Of a DNA stretch of 64,000 nt, positions 22,417 through 35,218 are shown piece by piece (the stretch's first letter is position 1; each line of letters opens with the position of its first letter). Source of the DNA: Persicaria tinctoria (taxonomy: Eukaryota > Streptophyta > Magnoliopsida > Caryophyllales > Polygonaceae); assembly GCA_037127255.1 (NCBI GenBank), contig JBANSL010000020.1:63561598-63625597 (forward strand), read 5' to 3'. Below the pieces are notes generated by a model. The model was not told the origin of the DNA and made no database searches. It worked only from the letters and a program-made list of their open reading frames with translations. Both the position numbers and the translations under genes were made by a program.

Positions 22417-25400
22417 CTAATCCGCCAACCTTGTCTCCTTTCTTCTCTTCTTGTAATCTCGGAGTGCTCTCTTGAGCTCTCCACGAGAAGCCGACAGTAC
22501 CCACCCACTAAATTCATTCTCTTCCATCTCCATGAATCGAGCGATCAGGCTAAAGTGTCTCCTCTTCCTCTCTCTCAATGAAGCTGCTGCGTTGTCTCCT
22601 CTCTGTTTGGTCACAGGAATGTGTGGCTGGTTCATACTCTCTGTCACTTTCCGATCCTTGTTACCTTGAGCTCCAAGACCAAAGTTGATAATGTCTTCAT
22701 TGCGATGAGCGTACACAATACCTGTGACGTGCAAAGAGCTTCCTTAGCACTCTCCTAGACAAGACCCTTTTCATTTAGGTCAATTTGGCTTTTACCCAAA
22801 TAGGAAGCATAATTATGAATCAGTTACAGGCTACCTAAATCTGTTGGCTTTTAAATGCATTTACCAGTGTCCCATCAATAGGTCAAATCCAAGCAATTGA
22901 CTGTTGTTTTCTTATGTGATAATGAACTTCAAGGGGGACTTACCCAACTCATCAGCCATTGGCGTCTTTCCATCAGCTTGTACTGAGCGAAGATCTTCAC
23001 TTTGGGTAGGAAGAGAAGATGATTCACCTGCATTCTTGGATGGAATGAGTTGCACCCCAAGATCATCAAAATTAGGTTGTTTAGTTCCATGTTTGACGCA
23101 TTCTTGTCCCTGTTCAATTATCTCGCTAGTGAAAAGCTTATCGGATAGATCACGGAATAGATTGTGGATGCCAAAAAGCTCGCCTTGAAATTCTTTGCAG
23201 TCCTGAACAGAAAGGAAAGAGAATAATCTGCAAACTTCTCATAGATAAATCCAACTTTGCAGTGTGAACAGTAATAGATGAAGTAGATAGGATCCTGCAA
23301 CAGCAATGTACCTGGACGCCTTCAAAATATCGCTTCTCCATCTTTCCAGAAACTGCAATATTTGATAATTGCTGTTTGTATACCTGACGAGTATACACAA
23401 GTTCCTCCAGTGAGCCAGCAGCAAGAAGGCGGAAGACTATAACATGCCTCTTCTGTCCAAACCGAAATGACCTGTCTTGGGCTTGTAAATCATGAGATGG
23501 GTTCCAGTTTGGATCGAAGATCACCACACGGTTTGCACTCACTAAATTAAGTCCAAGTCCTCCAGCACGGGTAGAAATTAGAAAGACCTAACCAGAAATG
23601 GGCACATATGAGTGGATAAAAGCAAAACATACAGTGTGGAGAAAATAAAATATTACGGAGTAATAAAAAAAGAGAAGAAGATGAACGCCTTGATTTGATT
23701 AGTTACCTGTTTACTTGGACTTGTATTGAAGTCATCAACGAGAGTCTGACGTGCACCAGTTGGAGTGGAGCCATCGAGTCTTGAGGAGCAATAACCCTTG
23801 CGTATCAAAAACTTTTCAAGGATATCCAACATCCTGCCAGTGTTTACTTGACTTAGAAGCAGGCATATGTTACACCCAGAGAATCTAATGTGATACTAAA
23901 TGGATCATACCTCACAGAATGACTAAACAGAAGAATTTTATCGCCTCGTGACACCCAAGAAAACATTAACTTTTCCAATGCACGCATTTTACCACAATGC
24001 CTGACATCACTGAGGCCCATGAAGCTTTCAGTTTGTGAGTTACCACCAACCAGATCAATATCAGGACCAAGAACTGCAGCAGAAAATTCTGCATCCTTCT
24101 TTTGTTTATCTGTTTCATCCTTGGGATTCGGTTTAATGAGCTCCAGATGATTACTAATCTGACATAAATCATTTTGAGAACTATCAAACTCATAGTTAAC
24201 AGAGAAAAGTAAGTTGACATCTAGTTTAATTAAGCCAACACACAACAGTTTCATAACATTTACACAAAGGAGTATCCATCAAACAGAGAAAAGTAAGTTG
24301 GCATCTAGTTTAATTAAGCCACAACACACAACAGTTTCATAACATTTACACAAAGGAGTATCCATCAAAGCATTTACATCATGAATCCTGTCATTAGAAT
24401 AAATTCCAAAATGCTAGAAGCAAAGGAGTATCCATCAAAGCATTTACATCATGAATCCTGTCATTAGAATAAATTCCAAAATCGTAGAAGCATTCCTTAA
24501 AAGCTGCAAGTATTAAAGACATGTAATTTGAAAGTAGGCAGACTTGTAGAGAAGGATAATATTCATGCAATTTGACAATATCATCAAGGATTACACGTCA
24601 AGACAACCACAAGATCACAACAGAAATCCAGAAATATGCATACCTGCTGCAGCTTTATAAGGCATGGAAGTACCACACAGTTGGGGCAATAATCACATCC
24701 ATCAGGAGAATCTTTGTGAAGGTACCTCCAGATAATTCCATCTGGGATGGTTCTCTTGCAGCACTCTGCTTGAGTAAGAGGGCTTCCGCAGCTACATGGA
24801 AGGTCCTTATTAACGAGACACTGAATCTCTGGTAACTGCAACATCCTCCTGTAAGCCCTCTTTTGTAACTCACTCATGGCACAAAACACAACATTATCCT
24901 CTTTTCCCTGCATTAGATGCCCTATTGTCTCATCCTTTGTCCTTCTCAATAAGTACTTGCGAAGAACTGCCACAAGGTGCTGTTTCCGCTCATCAGCAAC
25001 TTGAACAAACCTTTCGGGTGCACTTGACCTTTGTCCATGCTTGAGAGGTTCGTCATAATATTCACGAAAATGTTCCCGTGACCCCAAGCATCCTGGTGAA
25101 ACCCAGTCGAAGAGATTGAAAAGCTCCATGATCTTGTTTTGCATTATGGTCCCTGTAAGACCAAAACGTTTCATTGTCCTGATTTCCAAACATGCTTCAT
25201 ATAGTTTTGACTTCTCATTTTTCAGCCTATGAGCCTCATCAACAACCACAATTTCCCAATTAATATTTGACAAACTACTCCCTTGGATTCTAAATGTATC
25301 AAAACTTGTAATCAGTATCTCAACTCCTCCAGCTTGTAGTTTGTCAAGGACTACATCACGGTTTGGACCAAGGAAAATGGAAACATTAAAGTTAGCCCAC

Positions 25401-27221
25401 TTAGAGAATTCATCCTCCCAGTTGTGTATAACAGAACTTGGACAAATAATCAACACTGGACCCTTGTCAGCAGCCTGATTTCCCTGTCTTGCTGCAAAGA
25501 TACCAGATTCTCCATCTTTTTCATATACAGCAGCTAAGAATGCAATTGTTTGGATTGTCTTCCCCAGTCCCCTATTTTGAGTTACAAATATATCAGGAAA
25601 GAAGCTTAAAAAGTAAAAGATGCAGAAAAAGTAATCTTTACAAAACTAAGTTTCTTTCTATCGTAAAAGACTGCAATAAACAAGTGCAATGATAAAATTC
25701 ATAGGGTCTTGCATTGTGCAAAAATCCAGCACAAGCATCAGCTTAGGTTCATGGCCATCAGCAGATGGCAGCCAGAAAGCAAAAGTTACAAAGAAAAAGG
25801 CTCAATAATAAGTTTGTTCGGCACAAGGAAAGCTCTTATATAGCAGCAGCAGTTTTTGTCCAGGATATATCTACAGACTCTGTTAAGCAACAGAGTCATC
25901 CAAAGTCAGTCTGAATTTCCCGAATTAGTTGTCCAGGATATATCTACAGACTACAGTTCTACACTCTACAGCATGTCACTGCAAGTCCAACACACACACA
26001 CCCTCACTCTCCAAAGCCACAAAAACAAAAGAAAATAGGCAATTCCTTACTTCATAGTTACAACATAATTCCCTAACCTCATGCAATAACGTCAACTGAA
26101 AACACTGCCAGGACTGTAACCTCAACAAAAAAAATATGCACTCACATGTCATCTCCAAGAATGCCTCCATGATTACTCTTGTACAATCCGTAAAGAAACT
26201 CCACACCTCCTCTTTGATGCTTAAGCAGCCTACAATTGATTGAAGCAGGAACCTACAAAAAGAAAAAGGTTGCAATTTCCACGATGTATATAGCATTGAA
26301 CAAGAGATACAACAATCTCATCTGGACTCGCACCTTTGTCCACACTCCACATAAAGAGACTTCAATTATAATTCAACGCTTAACTAGGGCAATTTAAATT
26401 AAAAATCTAGCAGTCTGCCAGTCTCCAGTTCCGCTCCTTTTCCTTCAAACCACGATCATATCAGACTTTGATGCATTACCGTGCCCACAATTTTTATAAG
26501 ATTGATTTAAAGATTATAAGACAGTATGTTAATCAAATTCGCCATTGCAGGATACCCTAATTGTGGAGACATCATCCAAATTCTTGAAGTTGGTCTTGTT
26601 TTGAACTGATATTGCACCAAAAACCATCCCAGTGACTTCTCGATTCAAGTTTACATCAATCTCCTATGATACTCGACCAAATTAATCATTACAAGAAAAG
26701 GAAGCAGGAGAATTGACCTGAACCAAAGGAATCGTGCCTGGATCGGACAAAATCAATGGCTCATAGGGCCCAGTTGGCTCGAAAACGGAAGTACTAACCC
26801 CTTCTCTGCCTCTCCCGAAGTCTTCTTCTTCTTCACCATGTCCATCATCATCGCCGTCGTCGTCCGATTGTTTCCGTTGCTTTGACTTGGGCTGTTTCTC
26901 TTGCAACGGCTTCTCCTCCTCCTCCTCCTCCTCAAAACGACGTCGCTTGGGCTGATCCTGAAGCTCCTCCCGTCGCTCAAGGGAGGTCGTATGGCGTTGT
27001 AGAGGCGGTTTCTTAAGGAGAAAGGGGGAGAACGTGGAATTCTCTTCAAGGCGGAGGAGCTGTTGGGAAAGGGAGGATTTGGGGGGCTTTCTAGTTATTG
27101 CCGGGACCAGGGAATCGGAGGAAGGAGAAGGTTCGGGCCGTTGGTAGGGGGAGGACAAGGTGAAGGTTGAAGATATGGAGTTGCAAGCTCTTAGGGTTTC
27201 TTTCAGAGAGTTCAACGACAT
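22417..27221 (-). CDS. SWI2: SNF2-family ATPase of the SWITCH2 (SWI2/CHR9, ERCC6L2-like) group
   Basis: Eight exons join in phase: 27221-26718, 26252-26146, 25571-24644, 24158-23911, 23833-23707, 23587-23312, 23202-22944, 22721-22417; product about 917 residues. A low-complexity, acidic N-terminus (about 1-155) leads into the helicase core: LLKHQREGVEFLYG-type motif, Walker A GLGKT (about 205-209, its preceding Met split across an intron), DEAH at about 315-318, LTGT motif III, a Cys-rich insert (CSCGSPLTQAECC ... CDYCPNC), then STRAGGLGLNL (motif V) and QAQDRSFRFGQKRH (motif VI). This order matches plant SWI2, which resembles CSB/Rad26 and ERCC6L2 proteins in DNA repair. Nuclear; ATP-dependent DNA translocase by family. 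The C-terminus is basic (KKRRKETRLAD). All motifs are intact. Confidence 0.93.
24201..24490. repeat. Two adjacent tandem duplications in a SWI2 intron
   Basis: An 84-bp unit (starting AGAGAAAAGTAAGTTG) is repeated at 24201 and 24285; directly after, a 70-bp unit (starting CAAAGGAGTATCCATC) is repeated at 24351 and 24421. The two overlap in shared sequence. They lie 5' of exon 4 on the minus strand and do not touch the splice sites. Because the sequence is close to identical, the event should be recent. Confidence 0.88.
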
Positions 27222-27349
27222 GGAGATCCGCTGGGGGAGGAAACTCGGAATGGCGGAATCGGTTGGTACATCAAGTCAGTGTTTCAAGACTTTCAAGTAA
27301 TAGAATTTGAAATATTTTCAGAATTTTTATTTTATTTTTTATTTTTAAT

Positions 27350-29646
27350 GGAAAGGAATTCAACTTATCGCTTCGTTGGATGGGTCAAAGAATGCATAAC
27401 TACATTAACCTACTCAGTTCTGGTAAATAATGAACCCACCGACATGTTTTCACCTGAAAGAAAACTAAAACAGGGAGACCCATTATCACCATACCTTGTT
27501 AGGTGACTTCTTCCCCCTGAATGGCTTGTTGTTTCGTACAATTGTACGAAACAACAAGCAAGGAACGGCATGTAACCAAATAAATAGAATAATCACTGAA
27601 TTCTCGTCACTATCAGGGCAAAGAGTCAATAGGCATAAGTCCAACTTCCAAACAACAAGCAGTATATCAACAACTCAAAAACAAGCCATTCAGGGGGAAT
27701 TGCAAATCCCTACAACAAACAACTTAGGGAACTACCTAGGAATCTAGGATGCCCCATCATAAATGGGTACACTACTAAAAATGATTTTTCTGACCTAATC
27801 CACAACACTAAGTCGCAATTACACAAATGGAAAGCTAACTGTCTTTCTCATGCATGCAGATCAACATTAATAAAATCTACACTATCAAGCAAACCCCTGC
27901 ACATCATGCAATGCTTTCAACTACCAAAATCGGTGCACACGGAATTAGACAGAATAAACCGCAACTTCCTATGGAACAAGGGCCCAAGGCATAAACCGCT
28001 CATCAGCTGGTTTGAAGTCTGCAAATCTAAATCCCATGGTGGGTTGGGGGTTCGCAGCTCCGAGGACATGAACAAAGCACTACAACTGAAACTATTGTGG
28101 AAAATATTAGCGGAACCTCGTAACCCCTGGGTCATCTTGATTACAGAAAAATACCTAAAGGACCAAAATTTACTCAAATACCAAAAAAAAGAAAGCCACA
28201 TCCCGGCAATGGGCACAACTGGTTAAACTCTTACCACTCTTCAAAGAAGGTATCTGCTGGTCTATTGGGAATGGTGACAATATCCATTTCTGGCTTGACC
28301 AGTGGTTTGGTGACTCGCCACTTATTCACAAGCTAGGCAACGCTTTGCCTTCGGACCCGCAGGCAAAGATATCTGAATTTCTATTGCAAGATAAGACATG
28401 GGATACAACAAAAGTACACAACACGTTATGAGATCTACTACCCATGGATGTGATTGGCTCATTACTAACAACTCTGATCCCTAAAAATATACACATGGAC
28501 GGACTATACTGGAAGTGGAGTAAGAACGGATGGTTCTCCATTAGCTCGGTTGTAGCAATGATTTCTTCACAAAAGTAGCATCAAAAGACAGACTTCAAAT
28601 GGATTTGGGACCTTGATGGCCCTCCAAAGGTGAAAACCTTTATTTGGAAGATAACCAAAAATGGGACTCCCACTTCAGTAAGACTTGACTTGCCTCTCGT
28701 GGGGTTGGAGTTCCAACTACATGCCCACATTGTGACTCCAATTTCGAAGACTTGCAACACCTACTATGGCTCTGTCCAATATCAAAAACAGTAATATCAT
28801 CACTACACCCATCACTTCTAACGCTTCTAAACCGTCTATTTGCTCAAGATAATGTAATTAATGATATAATCCGTGAACTTAAAGAAACATTAGGTTTTTC
28901 GCGATTTTGTCATTTAGGCTTTGCTTGGTGAAGCTTGTGGTACTTCCGGAACAAAGCATTATTCGATAACGTCAAACCAAACAGCTCAAGCATAATAACT
29001 TTCGCTAAAGACCAACAATACACGTGGAAGAACTCAACAGAGTGCGATAATCCACAAGATCGACAACCAACTTCAAGACAAACACAGATCGCAACCAAAG
29101 AAGAATGCCAGGAAAAAAGCACAGTGGCAACCACCAAAACTCGGTATGCACAAACTCAACTTCGACGGTGCTCTTTCGGCGTCGTCCAAAGGAACATATG
29201 GTTTCATTATCCGAGACCATACTGGCTCTCCGGTCTTTATGAGCGTGGGGCCTTCGCCTTTCTCCTCGGTTGCTGGCTCTGAGGCTTTCGCCTTGTGGAA
29301 GCCGGAAGGGTATCGGAGCATCCATTGACCTACGGATACCTCACCTTGTAATTGAAGGTGATAACCTCACTTTATAAATAGCCTCAAAGGCTTTGGGAAA
29401 CCTACGGGTGACTCGGAAATTATTGTCTCGGACATTCTAGTCTCCCTAAGTTTCTTTCAATCTACTGAGATTCGTCATGCTTACAGGGAAGCAAATCGGG
29501 TTGCCGATCACCTCTCGCATCTGGACTTTGCTTTCACCGGTAATCTAGCACCAGACGACTCCGTGCTTCTCAATATCATCCGCAAGGATGCACTTGGCAT
29601 GTAGGGTTTCCCTTCTGCCAAATTCTTTTCGGTTCAAAAAAAAAAA
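27350..29646 (+). pseudogene. Decayed LINE (non-LTR retrotransposon), internal deletions, poly(A) tail
   Basis: Broken frames match successive parts of a plant LINE ORF2: RT (GWVKECITTLTYSVLVN ... LKQGDPLSPYL), the RT C-terminal part (FSSLSGQRVNRHKSNF, NNLGNYLGI), thumb/connection (MQCFQLPKSVHTELDRINR, KSHGGLGVRSSEDMN), and an RNase H-like end (HKLNFDGALSASSKGTYGF; later REANRVADHLSHLDFAF). It ends in an A-run at about 29637-29646. The 5' half (endonuclease and early RT) is missing, and the catalytic RT block between the first two fragments is deleted. Inactive. It lies just upstream of the SWI2 start codon, in opposite orientation. Confidence 0.88.
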
Positions 29647-29649
29647 GTA

Positions 29650-30611
29650 AGTTAAGAGGTTGGTTAAATTGAAATGAATAAACCATTATAAACATGAAAA
29701 ATAACCTAAAAAATACACAATTGTCAAAGAAAACAAAGCTATAATAAATTGAGAGGTATAAAAAGATATCAATTGGTTCGATCAGGGTCTCCGATAGCTT
29801 TTTCTACGATAATGTTTTTTCCAATTGCAGAAGCTTTAGCTCTCCGATCTAACTTGGCAATAGCAAAGAACCTGAGCTATCAGGGCATTGACATATAAGA
29901 GAACAACCTCATACTTATTAACTTTGGGTGTGTTTGGTAGTTGAAGTTGAACGATTAATTGTGTAAATATATGTTAAATTAAACTATTAATAAGCTAGTA
30001 ATGTGTGTGGTAACCTTTGCTGAATGGGTAGCCGATAAAGTGAATAGATTTGTGTGTATAAAAAGAAAAGCTCTGAAAAGCTTAGGGGTGTAATTGTTGA
30101 AAATTTAATTCCAAAACGCTAATTAAAATATAATTTTAGCTTTATTTTATTTAAAACTATATAATATTAAAATAAGAAGTTCTGAAAAGCTATTTGTGTC
30201 GTCAAACACACCATTTTATCTCTAACTAGTGGAAGAGTCTCACGAACATCCTGCAACTTCTCCAACCGGCCCTTTGAATGGCCTTCATGCACCCATGTTT
30301 TTTGCGAAATCAACATGGTGACAATTGACAAACAAAGTGGTACATCTTAGGCATGCTATAGACCACGTTGTCATTATGTTATGTCACACCTAGAACTCAT
30401 TTTCCTTGTTAGAAGGGATGCAATTGGGTGGAGAATCAGCAAAGTCTAACATCACTCAAACCCTTATCTTGTATAAAAAACAGACATTGATGTAAGTGAA
30501 AGAAGATCTCATGTTATAAACACACTTTATTTCGACATTTGGTAGAGACAACACATAGATCTCAGTGGAAGAAGACCTCCTTTTATAAACAAAATTTATT
30601 TTAAGGGATGA

Positions 30612-30649
<38 letters not shown>

Positions 30650-30824
30650 CTCATATTGATGATACACAAACATAAATATTAGTATTTACTATGCTGTGAG
30701 TAAATACGAGTATACACAAGCCTGAATGAGGTTTCCCACTATATAAACAGAACATCAGCATATATAATAAAAGAAAGTATATGCGGATGGCCTATATTCA
30801 TTATAGTATAAGGTCAATAAGATT
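29650..30824. other. AT-rich spacer with a possible small DNA transposon
   Basis: GGGTGTGTTTGGTAG near 29927 and the inverted GTCAAACACACC near 30200-30212 may be ends of a ~285-bp MITE. A (TA)n run lies at about 30612-30645. No gene seen. Confidence 0.4.
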
Positions 30825-31125
30825 CACTAGTACAAAATAGACGTCTTTCAGGGTTTTTTTTACAAAGCTAACGGGAGTTTTTCAACTCCTTTTATTTCGC
30901 CCCCTGATAAATATCTCTCAGGAGTTTTATAAAAACTCCCGAGAAACAATTCTCAGGAGTTTTTAAAAACTCCCGAAAAATAGGTGAATCGGGTAAGAGG
31001 TTTGTACTTTTAACTCTCTCGGGAGTTTTAAAAAAAACTCCTGAGAAACGTTTTTTTTTTTTTATAAAAAAAATGGGGGTTTTCTACCCAATTCGATACT
31101 GAATCGAGTAGAAAGCCCCCACGAT
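30825..31125 (+). mobile_element. Terminus of a CACTA-type element with palindromic subterminal repeats
   Basis: CACTAGTACAAAATAG at 30825 matches CACTA (En/Spm) ends. It is followed by at least four short palindromes built on CTC(G/A)GGAGTTTTTA and its complement: about 30888-30905, 30919-30945, 30950-30977, 31017-31047. A larger ~50-bp imperfect palindrome (TGGGGGTTTTCTACCC ... GTAGAAAGCCCCCA) covers 31073-31122. The opposite end was not found, so the element's extent is unknown. Confidence 0.62.
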
Positions 31126-31440
31126 TTTTTTTTACTGTCTTAACAATGGAAGCCAAGGAACATATCCGTTGTTTGAACTAGATTCATCTCAAATATTTCT
31201 AGAACAATCCAACTCTATAATAATCAATGAACATTAGATCTGTCCAATAGAACCAAATAATGAAGTCACATGCTAAGTATTTAATCATTCAACAAAGCTG
31301 AGTAACAGGCTTATATTAGTATTAAGTCATACAACAAAGCTGTACACTTTCAATGACCAAGCTATACACATTCAATGACTGCATGAGCTATCAAGCACCT
31401 TGACGAAATAATAGAACAGCTATCATGTATCTTGAAGAAA

Positions 31441-32666
31441 TAATAGAATGAGAAAAACTTTACTAAAACAGAGAGACATCGAAAACAATATTGCCATCAC
31501 CAATTTCGGGAGTTATACTCATGCTTCTTCTTCTAAATCTCCGCACTTCCGTTGATGGTGCACCAACTGATCTGTTAATAAAGGATCAGAATTTACAAAA
31601 TATTTCTCCACACTCAAGAAAAAGGCCCAGATACGAAGAATCACAAATCAGCATACAGTAAAAAGTCAGCTGTTAGTAACAAATAATTCGAATACAATAA
31701 ACCAACAAATGGACATCAACAAGAATTTCTCGATATAAAGAAGTACATCTCAACTTCTGATTCAACAAAGCTACAAACCTTGAGGTTGAAACTTCTTCGG
31801 AAAACTCTCTCAGTGATCACCACCAAGCATGGATCGTCCACGTCCACGGAAAGATGGGTGCTCTGGACTGCAATATACAGTAAACTTAAACAATCAAGAG
31901 CTAAAATCAAGTGAAGTTAATATATATATAGCACAACTGAACTGTAATTAAATATTTCACAATGCACGGTTAAGCTAATACATTCATCATAAATTTTAAA
32001 GAAAGCCCAGTCGAACAAGAGAAAACTGGTAGGAAAGAGAAAACCCCTATATTTTCAAGCTTTAAATGCTTGAAGCAGAACTAGTAATCATAGGTAATGG
32101 TTTTAATTGAGCTTGGCATTTGAATCTAATAATATATTTGCAATCTATGCAGTAATTTTAGGTAGAACTTTCATAATGTCATACTCCCTGTTAAAGAAAA
32201 ATGAGTTATCATCATAAAATTATCCTTCAATAATATAATTTGCAGTTTGCTTCTCAGTTCTCACAGTCGCACGTAGGAAAGATGCATCAGTATTTAATCA
32301 TCTAATGGAACAATATGCTATAAACTGTTGGCCTTCAATCATTAGATGCATCAAATCATTTTTTTTCAAAAAAAGAGTTCGCAAAAAAAACAGCGAAAAA
32401 TGCTTTAAATGACCTTGAATTAGCAGTGCGTGGTTCAGCAAAGACCTTCCTCCGACTCCTTCGACAGAATGCTGTTGCAACATTAGGATCGCTGTGTGAT
32501 AAGCTAGAGATATTTTGACTGTTAGAATGGCATTTGGCTAAATATTCTGTTCTGCAATGATTACCTAATGGAGAAGGAACGCAATATTCTGTTCTGCAAT
32601 GAGAGATCCGCAGTATTAGCCCGATCTAACCCTCGGAGACGAGGAACGGCATCATCTTTCTCGGTA
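31441..32666 (-). pseudogene. Exon-like fragments of an unidentified gene
   Basis: On the minus strand, four blocks have good splice borders: 32666-32565 (TEKDDAVPRLRGLDRANTAD...), 32491-32414 (SDPNVATAFCRRSRRKVFAE...), 31867-31779 (SPEHPSFRGRGRSMLGGDH, then a stop), and 31571-31441 (RSVGAPSTEVRRFRRRSMSI, TPEIGDGN...). The first three join in phase; the third contains an in-frame stop and the fourth ends early. They read like parts of one real plant protein that I cannot name. A captured or decayed gene copy is likely, possibly carried by the CACTA element next to it. Confidence 0.45.
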
Positions 32667-33144
32667 CTGCGCAAGAAGAAAAGTAATAATAAAAAATTAA
32701 GTCTACAAATCAATATTGCCATGAATTAATTCTAATAAAGGGAAAACCTACAAATCAAGAGCAATTAAAGGGGAAATGAACTTTTTCCAATACCTAGTAC
32801 TCGACCTTTGTTCATACTTTCTCCATGAATACTCATTCAGTGGGAATACTCAGTTTGTGGATCATTGACAGCAAGCTGCTCAAATCAGCCAACCAGGTGC
32901 GTGTAATTTCTAGAAGCGCAAATGACATCTTCTTCCTTGATTCCCGAATCCCAAATTGAATTGAAAAGATTAGGGTTAGGATTCATATCTACCAAATTCA
33001 GATGAGATACCAATTCATGAGAGTTGAATTTGCATCCACTGAAAATTAAATCCCCATATCAATTTCCAATTAGACACTAGAACCGAAAAAAATTCAAAGA
33101 AGAAAGATGAACATGTGATTAGGGTTTTATGACTTACATCACCA

Positions 33145-34760
33145 AACCTCCTCGACGAAGATCCTCTCCTAATACACAAATACATCACCAAATCTCACCA
33201 CGTCGAGACCCCGCTGCACATAGCCACGTTGCTCGGCCACGGGGACTTCGTCAAGGAGATCCTGATCCGAAAGCTCGACTTGGCCCGTGAACTCGACTCC
33301 GAGAGGTCGACAGCGCTTCACTTGAATTGGCCTCCGCAACAGGGTGTGTAGAGATAGTGCAATGTTTGCTTAGTGCTGATGCCGAAATGTGCACTGCCCT
33401 TGATCGATATGGGATGAACCCAGCTCATGTTGCAGCCATCAAGGGCCGGGTTGACGTGTTGAGAGCGATTGTAAGGGCTAGGCCCGATGCAGCCCGCATG
33501 CTCACCGGTGATGGCTCGTCCATCTTGCACTTGTGTGTGAAATATAATCAATCGGCGGCCATAAAAATGGTTGTTGAAGCTTGTGGCGTGGTTGATCAAG
33601 AGATGGTCAACTCCAAGGATCGAGAGGGTAACACGATCTTAAACCTAGCTGTGATGGATAAGCAATCCCAGGTATTATCTTCGTGACTTCGTCTCAACTC
33701 GTTGACCTTCATTTCGAATGAACTTTTTACTCTACTTCATTTTTTTTAAAAGAAAAGTATAAACTGGATAACGTGACAACCGATAAAGATGATGCGTCTA
33801 AGAGATTTTATGCCACAAGCATCATCCATTTCTTGCTAGGGCTAGTAGTATTATTTATTTATATTAAGCTCGTTAAAAACCAAACCGAGCTCGAGTTGCA
33901 CCTAAATTTGGGCTCGAGCTTAAAAATGTGCTCATACTTGACACGTTTAGAAAATACACGAGCTCGAATCGAGCTTTTCTCGAGTATTAAACAACCCTAT
34001 TTACTTAAAACATGATAACTTGTAGGAAATTTTAGAAATTTCATAAAATTCAAGCTATACGAGCTTAAATCAAGCGAGCCGGACTTGAAACTGAGTTTTA
34101 AAATGGCCTCATACTCACCTTGTTTAGAAAATGAACGAGCTCGAGCGAACTTTTATCGAATTGAGTTCAATATGGCCTAAAAAGTTCGTGAGGTTTTTAG
34201 CCCGCCTCTCACATTTGGGTCGATCCATATACATTGGCGAACTGTACACTACTTGATCACAAATACAATCATAGATACACAGGCTCACAATGCCTACGGT
34301 CTCACCGCTTTTGATCTTGCAAAACTATATTCGAATCACATCAGACGCCGCGAATCACATCAGAAGCCGCAATGAACGATCAAGCATCCAAGAATCCCTA
34401 TGGCAACACAGGTGCACATCATCATCATCGACAAGATCAATCTCAGATTCAAAGAGTGTTTTGGAAACGGTCTTGGACAGGCTTCACAAGCAACAAGAGG
34501 AGCGCCCAAGAAACTCAATCAAGAAGCAAAAGGAGAAGCAGGCTGAGAACAGGCGGAATGCGATAATAATCGCAGCAACGGTCATCACAGCGATGTCCTT
34601 CCAAGTGGAGGTCAAACACAGCTGGCCAAGCGAGTGGGGTGTAATCTTCATAGGGCACATTGGTCGTTGCATTTGGAGGAGGGTGCAGAGATGTTCCCTG
34701 AAATCTGGAAACTCAACTCGTCCTCTGGATCACGGAGGTGGCAAGGCTTAACGATTGTGA
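33145..34760 (+). pseudogene. Ankyrin-repeat / PGG-domain protein pseudogene
   Basis: The frame from 33145 reads NLLDEDPLLIHKYITKSHHV then ankyrin repeats (TPLHIATLLGHGDFVKEIL, TALHL). At about 33321-33330 an extra five bases shift the frame; it resumes as ASATGCVEIVQCLL, NPAHVAAIKGRVDVLRAIV, ILHLCVKYNQSAAIKMVVE, NTILNLAVMDKQSQ, up to a GT donor at 33670. The last exon can be recognised near 34270-34660 (NAYGLTAFDLAKLYSNHIRR; RRNAIIIAATVITAMSFQVE, as in PGG domains), again with frame breaks. The N-terminus is missing. A decayed hAT-like repeat sits in the intron. Intact relatives are plant membrane ankyrin proteins of the ACD6/ITN1 group. Confidence 0.82.
33835..34190. repeat. Decayed GAGCTCGA-rich hAT-like repeat in the ankyrin pseudogene
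   Basis: Contains the family's features (repeated CGAGCTCGAG, TTTAGAAAATGAACGAGC, a central AAATTTCATAAAATTCAAGC) shared with 44784-45179, 46181-46570 and 58046-58424. Termini are worn and no TSD is evident. Confidence 0.6.
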
Positions 34761-35218
34761 AATTTGTAATCAAAATCCATAGGTCACTAGTTTTGAACTT
34801 TAACAGTGTATTTGTTTTACATTTGATTTGGTATACGATTGTTTGGTAAAATTGACTCCAGCGCTTGATGAATCGTTGAGGATCGGTTGGCCGTTATCTG
34901 CTGACAAATTGGAACCGATCGTGAGACAATTAACAGTTTAGCGCGAATTGGAGGGGATTTCATTTTATAGTGAAACTTTAAAAAGCAATCGGTGAAAAAC
35001 GAATTGAATTTTCTGATGAAATTTCGAAAGCGATTGTAGTCAATGGATTCGATGAGTGGGGGAAACAATTTAAAACAGAACAATATGGAAATCGGAGTAA
35101 TCGTTCGGAACTACTAACTAGACAGATCTGGGTGAAGGATGTTTAGAAAACTTCGATCGAAGAGAGGGAATGAGGATTGAGGAGGATGAATCAGGAAGAA
35201 CGTAGCGTATAAACGCAA
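34761..35218. other. Spacer
   Basis: No supported coding feature; short frames only. Confidence 0.35.
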
